A stretch of DNA of 64,000 nt from Candidatus Dormiibacterota bacterium (lineage in GTDB: Bacteria; Chloroflexota; Dormibacteria; Dormibacterales; Dormibacteraceae): NCBI GenBank assembly GCA_024280995.1, contig JAMXLM010000009.1:62001-126000 (forward strand), read 5' to 3'. Of this stretch, positions 55,156 through 63,354 are shown piece by piece. The notes beneath the pieces were generated by a model, which saw only the letters and a list, made by a program, of their open reading frames with translations, did not search any database and was not told the origin of the DNA. A program made the translations under genes and the position numbers. Positions within the stretch are counted from its first letter, which is position 1. Every line of letters begins with the position of its first letter.

Positions 55156-56832
55156 ATGACTGACGTCGCGCAATCTTTCGCAGCCACCTTCGTCGACGAG
55201 CTCGCCGCGCAGGGCGTCGAGTTCGCGTGCGTGTCGCCGGGCTCGCGATCCGCACCGATTGCAATGGCGCTGCAGCGTCATCCGCGCATCAAGGTCCTTG
55301 TTCATATCGACGAGCGATGCGGCTCTTTCTTTGCGGTCGGGCTCGGAAAAGCGACAGGCAGGCCCGCGGTGGTGCTGTCGACGTCCGGCACCGCCGCCGC
55401 GGAGTTCCATCCCGCGGTGGTCGAGGCGTACCACTCCGGCACCCCGCTCATCGTCCTGACCGCGGACCGCCCGCCGGAGCTGCTCGACGTCGGCGCCAAC
55501 CAGGCAGTCGACCAGCGGCGGCTGTACGGGACCGCCGTGCGCTGGTTTTTCGACCCGGGCGTGCCTGTCGAAATCTCCAACGCTGCTCGGGTGTGGCGCC
55601 GCCTTGCCGCCCGAGCCGTCGCCGAGTCGGCCGCCGGTCCCGTGCACCTGAACCTTCCGTTCCGCGAGCCGCTGGTTCCTCCTCCCGGCCAGATCCCCGT
55701 GGCCGAGGAGTCACCCACGCAGGCCGCGACGGCCGGCCGACTGCTCCCCAACCAGGCGCAGGTCGCCTCGCTGGCCTCGGCCCTTCAGCGTTCGCAGCGA
55801 CCGCTGGTGGTGGCGGGCGAGATGCGCGACGGCGAACGGTTGGCGCCGGCGCTCAATCGCCTCGGCCTGCCGGTGCTGGCGGAACCGACCTCGCAGCTCC
55901 GCAGGCCCGAGACCGGAGGCGCCGTCGAGTCGTACGAGGCGCTCCTTCGCGCCGGATGGTCGCTGCAGCACGGGCCGGACCTCGTTCTGCGCCTCGGCGG
56001 AACGCCGACGTCGCGCGTCCTCAATCGCTGGCTGGCGGCAGCCGCCGCGCCGACGTTTCTCGTCGACCCGACCCAGGCCTGGAGGGACGAGGACAGCGTG
56101 GCCACGAGCGTCTTTGCGTGCGAGCCGCTGCCCCTGCTCGAGGCCCTACCCACCATTGACCGGTCGACCTGGCGCGAGCAGTGGATTGGCGCCGGCAAGC
56201 GCGCGTCCGCCGCCATCGCGGCCACGCTCGTGACCACGCCGGTTCACGAGGGCCACATCGTCAAGGCGCTCGCCAGTCGCATGCCCGATCCGGGCCAGGT
56301 GTTCGTCGGCTCCAGCATGCCGATCCGCGCCGCCGACGGCTTCTGGCCGCTGGCGCGCACCCAGCAGCGCTTCTACGGCAACCGCGGCGCGAGCGGGATC
56401 GACGGGCTGGTGTCGAGCGGCCTTGGCGTCGCGACCGCGCGCAACCCTTCTCCGACGGTGCTCCTGCTCGGCGACCTTTCGCTCTATCACGACATGAACG
56501 GCCTGTGGGCGCTGCAGCGCCACGGGATCAAGGCGACGCTGGTTGTCTGCGACAACAACGGCGGCGGGGTCTTCAACTTCCTGCCGCAGTCCGAGCATCC
56601 CGACGTGTTCGAGGAGATCTTCGCCACCCCCCTCGGCCTCGACCTGTCTCAGGTGGCCCGACTCTACGGGCTCGTCTACAGCCCGGTCAGCGACCGTTCA
56701 GGCCTCGAGCCCGCGATCGCCGACGCCATCGCCGCTCCGACGCCGACCATGGTCGTGGTCCGGTTCAAGCGGGAGGACAGCGTCAGCGGCCATCGGTTGT
56801 GCTGGGAGGCGGCAGCCTCAGCCCTCAAGTAG
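55156..56832 (+). CDS. menD: SEPHCHC synthase (MenD)
   Basis: 558-residue thiamine-diphosphate enzyme joining isochorismate and 2-oxoglutarate in menaquinone synthesis. It has VEFACVSPGSRSAPIAMALQ, TSGTAAAEFHPAVVEAYHSG, and PLIVLTADRPPELLDVGANQ at the N-terminus and the TPP motif GDLSLYHDMNGLWAL with DNNGGGVFNFLPQ at the C-terminus. ATG start 8 nt after the foldback arm. Its 3' end overlaps the convergent hydrolase by 15 nt. Confidence 0.96.
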   Translation: MTDVAQSFAATFVDELAAQGVEFACVSPGSRSAPIAMALQRHPRIKVLVHIDERCGSFFAVGLGKATGRPAVVLSTSGTAAAEFHPAVVEAYHSGTPLIVLTADRPPELLDVGANQAVDQRRLYGTAVRWFFDPGVPVEISNAARVWRRLAARAVAESAAGPVHLNLPFREPLVPPPGQIPVAEESPTQAATAGRLLPNQAQVASLASALQRSQRPLVVAGEMRDGERLAPALNRLGLPVLAEPTSQLRRPETGGAVESYEALLRAGWSLQHGPDLVLRLGGTPTSRVLNRWLAAAAAPTFLVDPTQAWRDEDSVATSVFACEPLPLLEALPTIDRSTWREQWIGAGKRASAAIAATLVTTPVHEGHIVKALASRMPDPGQVFVGSSMPIRAADGFWPLARTQQRFYGNRGASGIDGLVSSGLGVATARNPSPTVLLLGDLSLYHDMNGLWALQRHGIKATLVVCDNNGGGVFNFLPQSEHPDVFEEIFATPLGLDLSQVARLYGLVYSPVSDRSGLEPAIADAIAAPTPTMVVVRFKREDSVSGHRLCWEAAASALK

Positions 56833-57606
56833 AAACTCCACAACGATCCGGTTGAACTCGTCCGGATGCTCGAGATTGGGCAGGTGCGCGGCGTCGCGGA
56901 TCACCGCCTTGCGCGCGTGTTGCAGGTTCTCCATGAGCAGATCGACCGCGTCGAAGATCGGCGGGGCGTCTTCGTCGCCGACGACGATCAGCGTCGGCGC
57001 GCTGATCTCCTGCAAGCGCTCTGCGGCAGGCGGGTCGATGTCGTCGATCGGCGCGCTGTCCCAGTCCGAATCGAAGTTGCCGTCCATCTCGAAGAAGAGC
57101 TTGCGGATCGGGTCCTTGACGTAGCCCGGCTGCCTGCGCGGGCCGTCCAGCCAGAGGTGCGCGTCCGCCTCGACGATCGCGCGGTGATCGCCGGACTTCT
57201 CCGCCGCCTCGGACTCGGCGAACAGCTCGGGATACTTCGCGCCGAAGTTCCTGCCGCCAACGCCCGGGCCGACCAGGACCAGCTTGGAGATGCGCTCGGC
57301 GTGCTCCAGCGCGAAGTCGATGGCGATGCCACCGCCCATCGAGCAGCCGACCAGGTGCACGGGCTTGAGGTGAAGGTGCTCGATCAGCCCGAGCACGTCG
57401 TCCGGCGGAAACCAGTGGCCCGCCGGCAGCTCGGATTGCCCGAACCCGCGCATGTCCGCCGCGACGACGTCGAACCGTTGCGAGAAGAAACGCAGCTGCG
57501 GCTCCCACATGCGGTGGTCGGCCACGCCTGCATGGAGGAAGACCAGCGGCAGCCCTTCGCCTTCGCGCACGTAATGGATGCGGGCGCGGTTGAGGGTTGC
57601 TTCCAA
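56818..57606 (-). CDS. Alpha/beta hydrolase of unknown substrate
   Basis: 262 residues: LPLVFLHAGVADHRMWEPQL, VVAADMRGFGQSELPAG, the elbow VGCSMGGGIAIDFAL, LIVVGDEDAPPIFDA and DAAHLPNLEHPDEFN with the catalytic His. TTG start at 57606, 1 nt after the menF stop, so it is coupled to menF. It could be an alternative MenH or a side-activity hydrolase; MenH is better represented by the gene at 54107. Confidence 0.8.
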   Translation of the reverse strand: MEATLNRARIHYVREGEGLPLVFLHAGVADHRMWEPQLRFFSQRFDVVAADMRGFGQSELPAGHWFPPDDVLGLIEHLHLKPVHLVGCSMGGGIAIDFALEHAERISKLVLVGPGVGGRNFGAKYPELFAESEAAEKSGDHRAIVEADAHLWLDGPRRQPGYVKDPIRKLFFEMDGNFDSDWDSAPIDDIDPPAAERLQEISAPTLIVVGDEDAPPIFDAVDLLMENLQHARKAVIRDAAHLPNLEHPDEFNRIVVEFLLEG

Positions 57607-57607
57607 C

Positions 57608-58912
57608 TCAGACGAGCGCCGTGAGCAGAGCTTTGAACTTCACCTCGGTCTCCTCGAGCTCGCGAGCCGGGTCGGAGTCGGGCATGATGCCGCCGCCTGC
57701 GTAGAGCCTCGCGCCATCCTCCCACAGCAGGCCACACCTCAGCGCCACCGCCAGCTCCCCGTCGCCACCTCCATCGATCCATCCAACCGCGCCCGCGTAC
57801 CAGCCGCGCTCCATGCCCTCCAGCTCGTCGATGAGCCTGTTGGCCGCTTCGCGCGGCCATCCGCCGACCGCGGGCGTGGGGTGGAGGGCGGCAGCGAGCG
57901 TGAGCACGTCTGGTGCGGGCTCGCGCAGCGCGGCCTCGACGCTGGTGGCGAGGTGCTGGATGTTGGTGAACCGGACGACCTCAGCCTCGCGTGTCTGCAT
58001 CGCGGTCGCGAACGGTTGCAGCGCATCGATGACGAACCTGGCCGCCACGCGGTGCTCGTCCATGTCTTTCGTGCTCCGTGTCAGCGCGGCCGCCAATCGC
58101 TCGTCGTCGGCGTCGGTCGCGCCGCGGGCCACCGACCCGGCCATGGGCTGGGAGAAAGCCCGAGCGCCTGACCTGCGGATCAACAGCTCGGGTGAGGCTC
58201 CGGCGAACGCCGTGCCGTCGGCGCCGGCGACGAGGTAGCTGAAGCAGGAGGGATAGGCCGCGCGAAGGCCGCGAACCACCATGCCCGCCGAGACGACGCC
58301 GTCGCCTCTAGCGAGCACCTCTCGCGCGAGCACCACTTTTTCAGCCTCACCGGCGCGGAGCCGCGCCGACGCCGTCTGGATCGCCGCGGTCCACGCCAGC
58401 GGATTGCGGATGGGCGTGACGGCGAGGTGACGGGCGGGTGTGGCGCGGACTGGCGCGTCCGGCAGCTCCATCAGCGCCTCGGCCGCGTCGGTCGCGGCGA
58501 AGGCGAACGTGCGTCCGCGCCGGCGCATGATCGCGAGCTCCGGCACGCGAAACAGCAACGCCGGGAATCCCGACCACGGTCCGGCCGGCTCGCGGTCCGG
58601 CCGGTAAGCGAATCCGCCCACCGCGACCGTGTCGGTCGATGCCACCCGGCGCCAGAGCCGCGAGGCGGCGAGGATCCGGTCCTCCCCCGGTTCGAAGTCG
58701 ACCTGCATCCCACCGGCGTTCTCGAGAGCGACGCCGCCCGGCGCGGCCACGACCTCGAGCGTCTTGCCGATGGCTGCGACGCTGACCGCGTCCGGCATCG
58801 GTCGTTCGAACAACATGACTTCGTGGCCGGCATCGCGCGCCGCGCTGACCAGGTCCACGAGGTCGGGCGTACGGTCGAGCTCCCACGTCCGGACGCCGGC
58901 AGCAGTGATCAC
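57608..58912 (-). CDS. menF: Isochorismate synthase
   Basis: 434-residue chorismate-utilising enzyme. The C-terminal catalytic domain shows KVVLAREVLARGDG, FSYLVAGADGTAFAGASPELLI, SQPMAGSVARGATDADDE, STKDMDEHRVAARFV, LHPTPAVGGWP and the final GGGIMPDSDPARELEETEVKF. It converts chorismate to isochorismate, feeding MenD. ATG start overlapping the MerR gene stop (4 nt). It is transcribed toward the hydrolase at 56818. Confidence 0.95.
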   Translation of the reverse strand: MITAAGVRTWELDRTPDLVDLVSAARDAGHEVMLFERPMPDAVSVAAIGKTLEVVAAPGGVALENAGGMQVDFEPGEDRILAASRLWRRVASTDTVAVGGFAYRPDREPAGPWSGFPALLFRVPELAIMRRRGRTFAFAATDAAEALMELPDAPVRATPARHLAVTPIRNPLAWTAAIQTASARLRAGEAEKVVLAREVLARGDGVVSAGMVVRGLRAAYPSCFSYLVAGADGTAFAGASPELLIRRSGARAFSQPMAGSVARGATDADDERLAAALTRSTKDMDEHRVAARFVIDALQPFATAMQTREAEVVRFTNIQHLATSVEAALREPAPDVLTLAAALHPTPAVGGWPREAANRLIDELEGMERGWYAGAVGWIDGGGDGELAVALRCGLLWEDGARLYAGGGIMPDSDPARELEETEVKFKALLTALV

Positions 58913-59604
58913 TCCCGCTTCTCGATGTGCTCCCGGGCCGCGCGGAGCAGGGTCCGCTCGAAGTGGTGGCGCACCAGCGTGCCGCTGGCCTCGAGCAGCT
59001 CGTTGAAGGTGTGAAGCAGGCGCCGCTCGGCCGCCTCGGTCTCGCCGCCCTCGGCCTGGATTCGCTCGCGAACGTGACGGTCGAAGAGGTCGACCGCCTG
59101 CCGCGCGGTCCTGTCGACCGCGGACGCGTAGTCCTTGCCGAGGTCCATCAGCGCCCCGATAGGCACGCCCGCCGCGATGAGCTTCATACCGGCCGCGATG
59201 GCTTCCAGGTCGTCCGCTGGATAGAGAGGCTCGTCGCCGCCTTCGACCGGCACGAGGAGTCCAGCCTGCTGCAGGCTCATCAGCAGCGGCTCGGCCACGC
59301 CGCTGCGCTCGGCCAGCTCGCCGAGGGTCAAGATCTGAGGCGCTGTGGGTTGGGTGACGGCGGCCACGAGGGCCTCGTCGGACGGCTCCAGCTCGCCGGT
59401 CAGGAAGCGCTGGATCACCGTCAGGGTGAAGCCTTGCTGCTGCAGCTTCTTGATCCGGCGCAGCCGCTCGACGTGGCCTTCCCCGTAGTAGGTGACGCGG
59501 CCTTCACGCCGCGGCGCGTCGAGGAGGCCCTTGCCCTGATAGAACCGGATCGTGTCCACGGCGACGCCGGCCGTGCGGGCCAGCTGCTCGATCCGGTACT
59601 CCAC
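58909..59604 (-). CDS. MerR-family transcriptional regulator
   Basis: 231 residues. The winged-helix domain is YRIEQLARTAGVAVDTIRFYQGKGLL with a second-wing GRVTYYGEGHVERLRRIKKLQQQGFTL. A long helical C-terminus carries LTLGELAERSGVAEPLLMSLQQAG and a predicted ligand or dimerisation region. No metal-binding cysteine set is evident, so it is not a classic metal MerR. It overlaps menF, so it may be co-transcribed with and control isochorismate synthesis. Confidence 0.85.
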   Translation of the reverse strand: MEYRIEQLARTAGVAVDTIRFYQGKGLLDAPRREGRVTYYGEGHVERLRRIKKLQQQGFTLTVIQRFLTGELEPSDEALVAAVTQPTAPQILTLGELAERSGVAEPLLMSLQQAGLLVPVEGGDEPLYPADDLEAIAAGMKLIAAGVPIGALMDLGKDYASAVDRTARQAVDLFDRHVRERIQAEGGETEAAERRLLHTFNELLEASGTLVRHHFERTLLRAAREHIEKRE

Positions 59605-59615
59605 GAGTGATTACT

Positions 59616-60170
59616 CTAAGAGTGAACGGTCTCGTAGCGCAGGAAGACGGTGCCGTTGCCGAATCGCCGCTCGTAGACAAGGTGGGACTTGACGTGGACG
59701 TTGTGAGGGAGCGCGGGGTGGCCGCCTCCGACGATGAAGGGCACCACGAACAGCGCGATCTCGTCGATCAGCCCCGCCCGCAGCGCCTGGCCGGCCAGCT
59801 CCGGACCGGCGATCGCCAGGGCTTTATCCGATTCGGCCTTCATCCGCCGAACGGCGTCGACGTCGAAATCGCGCACCACCCGCGTCGACTTCGAGCTGGC
59901 CCGGTTGAGAGTCCGCGAGTACACGACCTTGTCAGCCGCTCGCCATATCCGGGCGTAGTCGCGACCGACGTCCGTGTCGTCGCCCTGCGTCTCCCAGAAC
60001 ACCATCGTTTCGTACATCCGCCGGCCGTAGAGGTGGGTCCCGACAGTGCGCTCGAGGTCATTGGCGAAGCGGTGCACCTCGTCGTCGGGCTCAGCCCAAT
60101 CGAAGTTGCCTCTCTCGTCGGCGACGTACCCGTCGAGCGACGTGATCATCGAGTAGATGAGCTTGCCCAT
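59616..60170 (-). CDS. Dihydrofolate reductase-family protein (RibD C-terminal type)
   Basis: 184 residues of the DHFR/RibD_C fold: KLIYSMITSLDGYVADERG, GRRMYETMVFWET, SKSTRVVRD and IAGPELAGQALRAGLIDEI ending VPFIVGGGHPALP. Family members reduce diverse substrates with NADPH; a true folate reductase is possible but not proven. ATG with SD AAGGGGG (complement of 60178-60184). Its SD lies in the 3' strand of the leader stem at 60174-60291, implying translational control. Confidence 0.8.
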   Translation of the reverse strand: MGKLIYSMITSLDGYVADERGNFDWAEPDDEVHRFANDLERTVGTHLYGRRMYETMVFWETQGDDTDVGRDYARIWRAADKVVYSRTLNRASSKSTRVVRDFDVDAVRRMKAESDKALAIAGPELAGQALRAGLIDEIALFVVPFIVGGGHPALPHNVHVKSHLVYERRFGNGTVFLRYETVHS

Positions 60171-60173
60171 CGC

Positions 60174-60291
60174 CTAACCCCCTTGAGCCGGCGGCCGGAC
60201 TTGCTCCGGCCGCGACCCGCAAGTGTGAGCCGTCTCCCAATCGCCGCGCCAACTCATTGCTCTGAAGATCTTCCTCTCCGGAGGGGGTTAG
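60174..60291 (-). promoter_or_regulatory. Structured leader sequestering the SD of the DHFR-family gene
   Basis: On the minus strand, CTAACCCCCT (complement of 60282-60291) pairs over 10 bp with AGGGGGTTAG (complement of 60174-60183), which contains the SD just before the ATG at 60170. Inside, GAGTTGGCG (complement of 60247-60255) pairs with CGCCGGCTC (complement of 60185-60193) using two G-U pairs; on the plus strand these would be C-A mismatches, so the RNA is from the minus strand. A hairpin GCGGCCGGA/TCCGGCCGC (60191-60213) caps it. It looks like a cis-regulatory RNA or riboswitch with SD masking. Confidence 0.65.
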
Positions 60292-60382
60292 CGCCGCGAA
60301 CCCGGCGCGGAAGTCCCCACGTTGGGGACGATCGTCGAGCGCCGTTGAGCGGCGCGGCGCAGGGGGGACCGGGACGGTCCCC
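60291..60382 (-). other. Run of hairpins after the lytic transglycosylase gene
   Basis: Four short perfect or near-perfect stems follow in turn: GCGCCG (60291-60296)/CGGCGC (60303-60308), GTCCCCA (60313-60319)/TGGGGAC (60323-60329), GCGCCG (60339-60344)/CGGCGC (60350-60355) and GGGGACC (60364-60370)/GGTCCCC (60376-60382). On the minus strand the last lies just after the lytic transglycosylase stop. No T-runs are present. They could be RNA protection or Rho-linked termination, or part of a larger leader for the DHFR-family gene. Confidence 0.45.
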
Positions 60383-60391
60383 TCTGCGTAA

Positions 60392-61231
60392 CTAGCCGAA
60401 AGTATTCCAGTAGTACATGCGGTCGAGCCACATCGGGTCGGCCCGGTAGGCGCGCGCGAACGACTCGACCGAGTCGACGTAATCGAAGCTGTTGTTGTAA
60501 TGCCAGATGGCGTTGCGCATGTCGTACGGCGCGCCATTGCGGACCAGGTAGCGAGCAGCCGCGAGGATAGAGGAATGCGGGTCCATGATGTTCCCGCCCT
60601 GCCCGTATTCGGTCCAGGTCGAAGGCAGGAACTGCATCGGTCCTTCGGCGCCGGCGGAGGAAGGCCCGTTGACGCGACCGAAGTTGCTCTCGATGAAGTT
60701 GATCGCCGCGAGGTAGCTGGCGTCGACTCCGTACTTACTCTGCGCCTCGACGTAGAAGGACCGCAGGGCACTCAGTGGCGCGGCATCGCTGTACGCGTGG
60801 GTGAAGTGGACGTTGACCAGGTAGTACTGGTCGATGCCGGCCAGGATGTAGAGCGAATGCAGCGCCGCGATCGTGTCGCTTATCGGGCCCTGCACTCCAG
60901 CCGGCAGCAATGGCATGACGGCGGCCTCGACGCTCTCGTATCCCGCGAGCTCGTAGATGCGCAGCTCCTCCTGCCTGGCCGCCTGGCGGTACGCGTAAAG
61001 CGCGCCCGCGATGGCGAGCTCGTTGCGCAATGCGTCGGCGAGGCTTGCTGGATGCCGGCTCTGGAGCGTGTCGAGCTGCGCGAGGGCGTCGCGCATCACG
61101 AGCTCCGCGCCGATGATCCGCGCGGCTTCGTGGTGCGCGTTCGGTCCGGCGCCGGGGTCGCGCGCAAGCGCGGTCAAAGGCATCGCAACGGCGATTAGCG
61201 CGATGAGAAACGCGGCCCCGAGTCGGATCAG
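60392..61231 (-). CDS. Secreted lytic transglycosylase (SLT/Goose-type)
   Basis: About 279 residues. The C-terminal transglycosylase domain has KYGVDASYLAAINFIESNFG (catalytic Glu), GPSSAGAEGPMQFLPSTW and DPHSSILAAARYLVRNGAP, cleaving peptidoglycan glycan strands. The N-terminus from the CTG at 61231 (overlapping the ftsH-like stop, CTGA) reads as a signal peptide, LIRLGAAFLIALIAVAMPL, cleaved near TALA. The ATG at 61183 would delete the signal. It is co-transcribed with the protease upstream. Confidence 0.85.
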   Translation of the reverse strand: MIRLGAAFLIALIAVAMPLTALARDPGAGPNAHHEAARIIGAELVMRDALAQLDTLQSRHPASLADALRNELAIAGALYAYRQAARQEELRIYELAGYESVEAAVMPLLPAGVQGPISDTIAALHSLYILAGIDQYYLVNVHFTHAYSDAAPLSALRSFYVEAQSKYGVDASYLAAINFIESNFGRVNGPSSAGAEGPMQFLPSTWTEYGQGGNIMDPHSSILAAARYLVRNGAPYDMRNAIWHYNNSFDYVDSVESFARAYRADPMWLDRMYYWNTFG

Positions 61232-63354
61232 GCGGTTCCCTCGATCGCCTTGAGCTCTACCCGATCGTATGGAACGGCCGGCATGTCCTCTGGATAGGGA
61301 TCAGACTCCGTCGGCTCCCGCAGCCCGACCGAGTCAAGCAAGCCCGAAATCTCATCGCCCACGAGCTCACCACCCGCGGCCATCAGAGCTTCGTTGGCCT
61401 GATCGATAGCTTCCTTGTTGACGTACATCAGCCGCCAGTCGTCGATGTAAGCCGCGCCAAGGATCTGGGAAACCGTGCGGCGTCCCTTCGGATTGTTGAG
61501 AACGGCGCCTTCCCAGGTCGATTGCTCGTGCATTCCCTGGCTTATCTCGCGAACCGAGATGAGCTGCTCACCGATATTGGCCGCCTTCAAAGACATCTTC
61601 GGGTCTAGCTGATCGGCTCCCATGCCGACGACGCCGGCCATTCGGCACGCGGTCTGGGTCGCCTGACGCAGGTCTTCGAACACGCCTGTCGTGTTCTCGC
61701 CATAAAAGACTCGCTCGCAAGCGAGAGCTCCGAGCGATACCCGCACGTCTGCGGCAAGCTGCGATCGGAATTCAACGAACTGCTCCTCGGTCGGGATAGA
61801 AAGGTGATAGCCGCCAATCTCGCCGAGCCCTGGGGCGGCCCGTCGGCGGACCGACAGTCGCACGTGTCCATGGTCTTTCTGAAACATGTGCGATGCCACC
61901 GTGTGGCCGAGTTCGTGCCGACCAATTTGAATCTTGTCTTTTTCGCTGTACTCGATCGGGATCGGCAGCCCGGCTTCGACGTTGCCGAGCGCTTCGCGCA
62001 AGTCTCGCCATTCGAACGCGCTGCGGTTGTCCTCGAATGCGTACAGAAGCGCGAGCGACAGCACCTGTTCGATGTCAGCGGGTGACTTTTGATCCGTGAT
62101 ACGGGCGAACTCGTCCCGTCGCGCAGGTGTGTCGAGCTCCGGGTCATGCTGCTTCCTGTCGAAGTAGAGGGCGGCGATGTCCTTGCGGGCTTCGCGGTTC
62201 GGCATCAGGAACGTGATCTGGCGACCGAAACGACCAGGACGCGTCAGAGCTTCGTCGAGCACCTGCGGCCTGTTGGTCGCGCCGATGAAGAGGATGTTGT
62301 AGTTCGGTGCCTTGAGCGGCGGGATCCGGAGGTTGACCGTCGATCCGTTGGCGCCGATCTTGCGCGGCAGGAACAGTCCGTCAAGGGTCAGGTTGACCAG
62401 GCCGCGCAGCTGGCGCGCGATGAATCCTGGGTTGTCGATGCCGTCCATGAGGACCAGCAGCATGTTCAGGCCGAGCATGCCGCCACCGAACATGCCCATC
62501 CCACCCATCATTCCGCCGCCGCCCTGCATGCCGGACCTACGCTGGCCGAGCGCGTCGATCTCATCGATGAACACGACGCAGCCGCCCCAGACCTTCGCGC
62601 GCTTGCGCGCCGCTCGGACCATCAGGTAAACGCTCAGCGCGTCGATGCCCAGGAACATGCCCGCAAACGAGCCGCCGTTGGCGATGAAGATCGGCACGTG
62701 CATCGACGACGCGATCGCTTTGGCGAGCATCGTTTTGCCGGTGCCTGGAGGTCCGACCATGAGCACGCCGCGCTCGCGCTTGCCGCCGGCCTTGGTGAAC
62801 AGACGACCGTGCTCGATCAGCCGAAGGATGCGGTCCATCTCGCCGACGGCGGCTTTCTGGCCGCGCACGTCATCCATGTTGACCCCGAAGTTCGCGTCGT
62901 CGGGGTTGATCATCGTCTTGCCGATGCGCGTGTACAGGTAGAAGGGGCCGAAGAAGAGCATGAAGTTGGCGCCAAGCAGGAACAGCAGATAGATGAGCTG
63001 GGTGAGCGCCAGGCCCAGGAAGTCGGGTAGGGCCGCGAGCGCATCCTCCGGCGCCAGGCCGAAGAACAGGTCGGCGATGGCGAAATACCCGATCGGGACG
63101 AGCGCGACGAAGATCGCGCGCCTCCAGAACACAGACCGGTTCGTCTCGACCGTGCGCTGCAGGACATCCGTCTCCGGCGCCATGCGCTCGGCGACGATGA
63201 GCCTGCGGCGGATGATGCTCAAGATCCCGCGCGCGAGCAGCATCGCCACGACCGCGTAAAGCAGCGAGAGTCCGATGCCGAGCTGGAGAGCTATGAACCC
63301 AAAGGCGAACGCCGAAGCGCCGACGAAGAGCGTGAAAATCCAGAAGATGATCAC
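61228..63354 (-). CDS. FtsH-like AAA+ membrane metalloprotease, divergent
   Basis: 708 residues. Two or more N-terminal membrane spans precede the AAA module: Walker A GPPGTGKTMLAK (about residues 201-212), Walker B VFIDEIDALGQRRSG, and the second-region-of-homology ATNRPQVLDEALTRPGRFGRQ. A Gly/Met-rich insert (QGGGGMMGGMGMFGGG) and a ~70-residue insertion sit between Walker B and SRH. The zinc site is HELGH (His480, Glu481, His484). It likely degrades membrane or short-lived proteins. GTG start overlapping the DUF5317-like stop; the lytic transglycosylase follows. Confidence 0.88.
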   Translation of the reverse strand: MIIFWIFTLFVGASAFAFGFIALQLGIGLSLLYAVVAMLLARGILSIIRRRLIVAERMAPETDVLQRTVETNRSVFWRRAIFVALVPIGYFAIADLFFGLAPEDALAALPDFLGLALTQLIYLLFLLGANFMLFFGPFYLYTRIGKTMINPDDANFGVNMDDVRGQKAAVGEMDRILRLIEHGRLFTKAGGKRERGVLMVGPPGTGKTMLAKAIASSMHVPIFIANGGSFAGMFLGIDALSVYLMVRAARKRAKVWGGCVVFIDEIDALGQRRSGMQGGGGMMGGMGMFGGGMLGLNMLLVLMDGIDNPGFIARQLRGLVNLTLDGLFLPRKIGANGSTVNLRIPPLKAPNYNILFIGATNRPQVLDEALTRPGRFGRQITFLMPNREARKDIAALYFDRKQHDPELDTPARRDEFARITDQKSPADIEQVLSLALLYAFEDNRSAFEWRDLREALGNVEAGLPIPIEYSEKDKIQIGRHELGHTVASHMFQKDHGHVRLSVRRRAAPGLGEIGGYHLSIPTEEQFVEFRSQLAADVRVSLGALACERVFYGENTTGVFEDLRQATQTACRMAGVVGMGADQLDPKMSLKAANIGEQLISVREISQGMHEQSTWEGAVLNNPKGRRTVSQILGAAYIDDWRLMYVNKEAIDQANEALMAAGGELVGDEISGLLDSVGLREPTESDPYPEDMPAVPYDRVELKAIEGTA

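Noticed and set aside
54107-55264. Longer menH frame including the foldback element
   Set aside because: The upstream part translates the palindrome without homology. The alpha/beta-hydrolase fold begins at the GTG at 54949.
60171-60391. Known riboswitch (c-di-AMP ydaO or tetrahydrofolate type) near the transglycosylase/DHFR genes
   Set aside because: I could not align the conserved core of either class. The element lies downstream, not upstream, of the wall hydrolase. Kept only as an unclassified structured leader.
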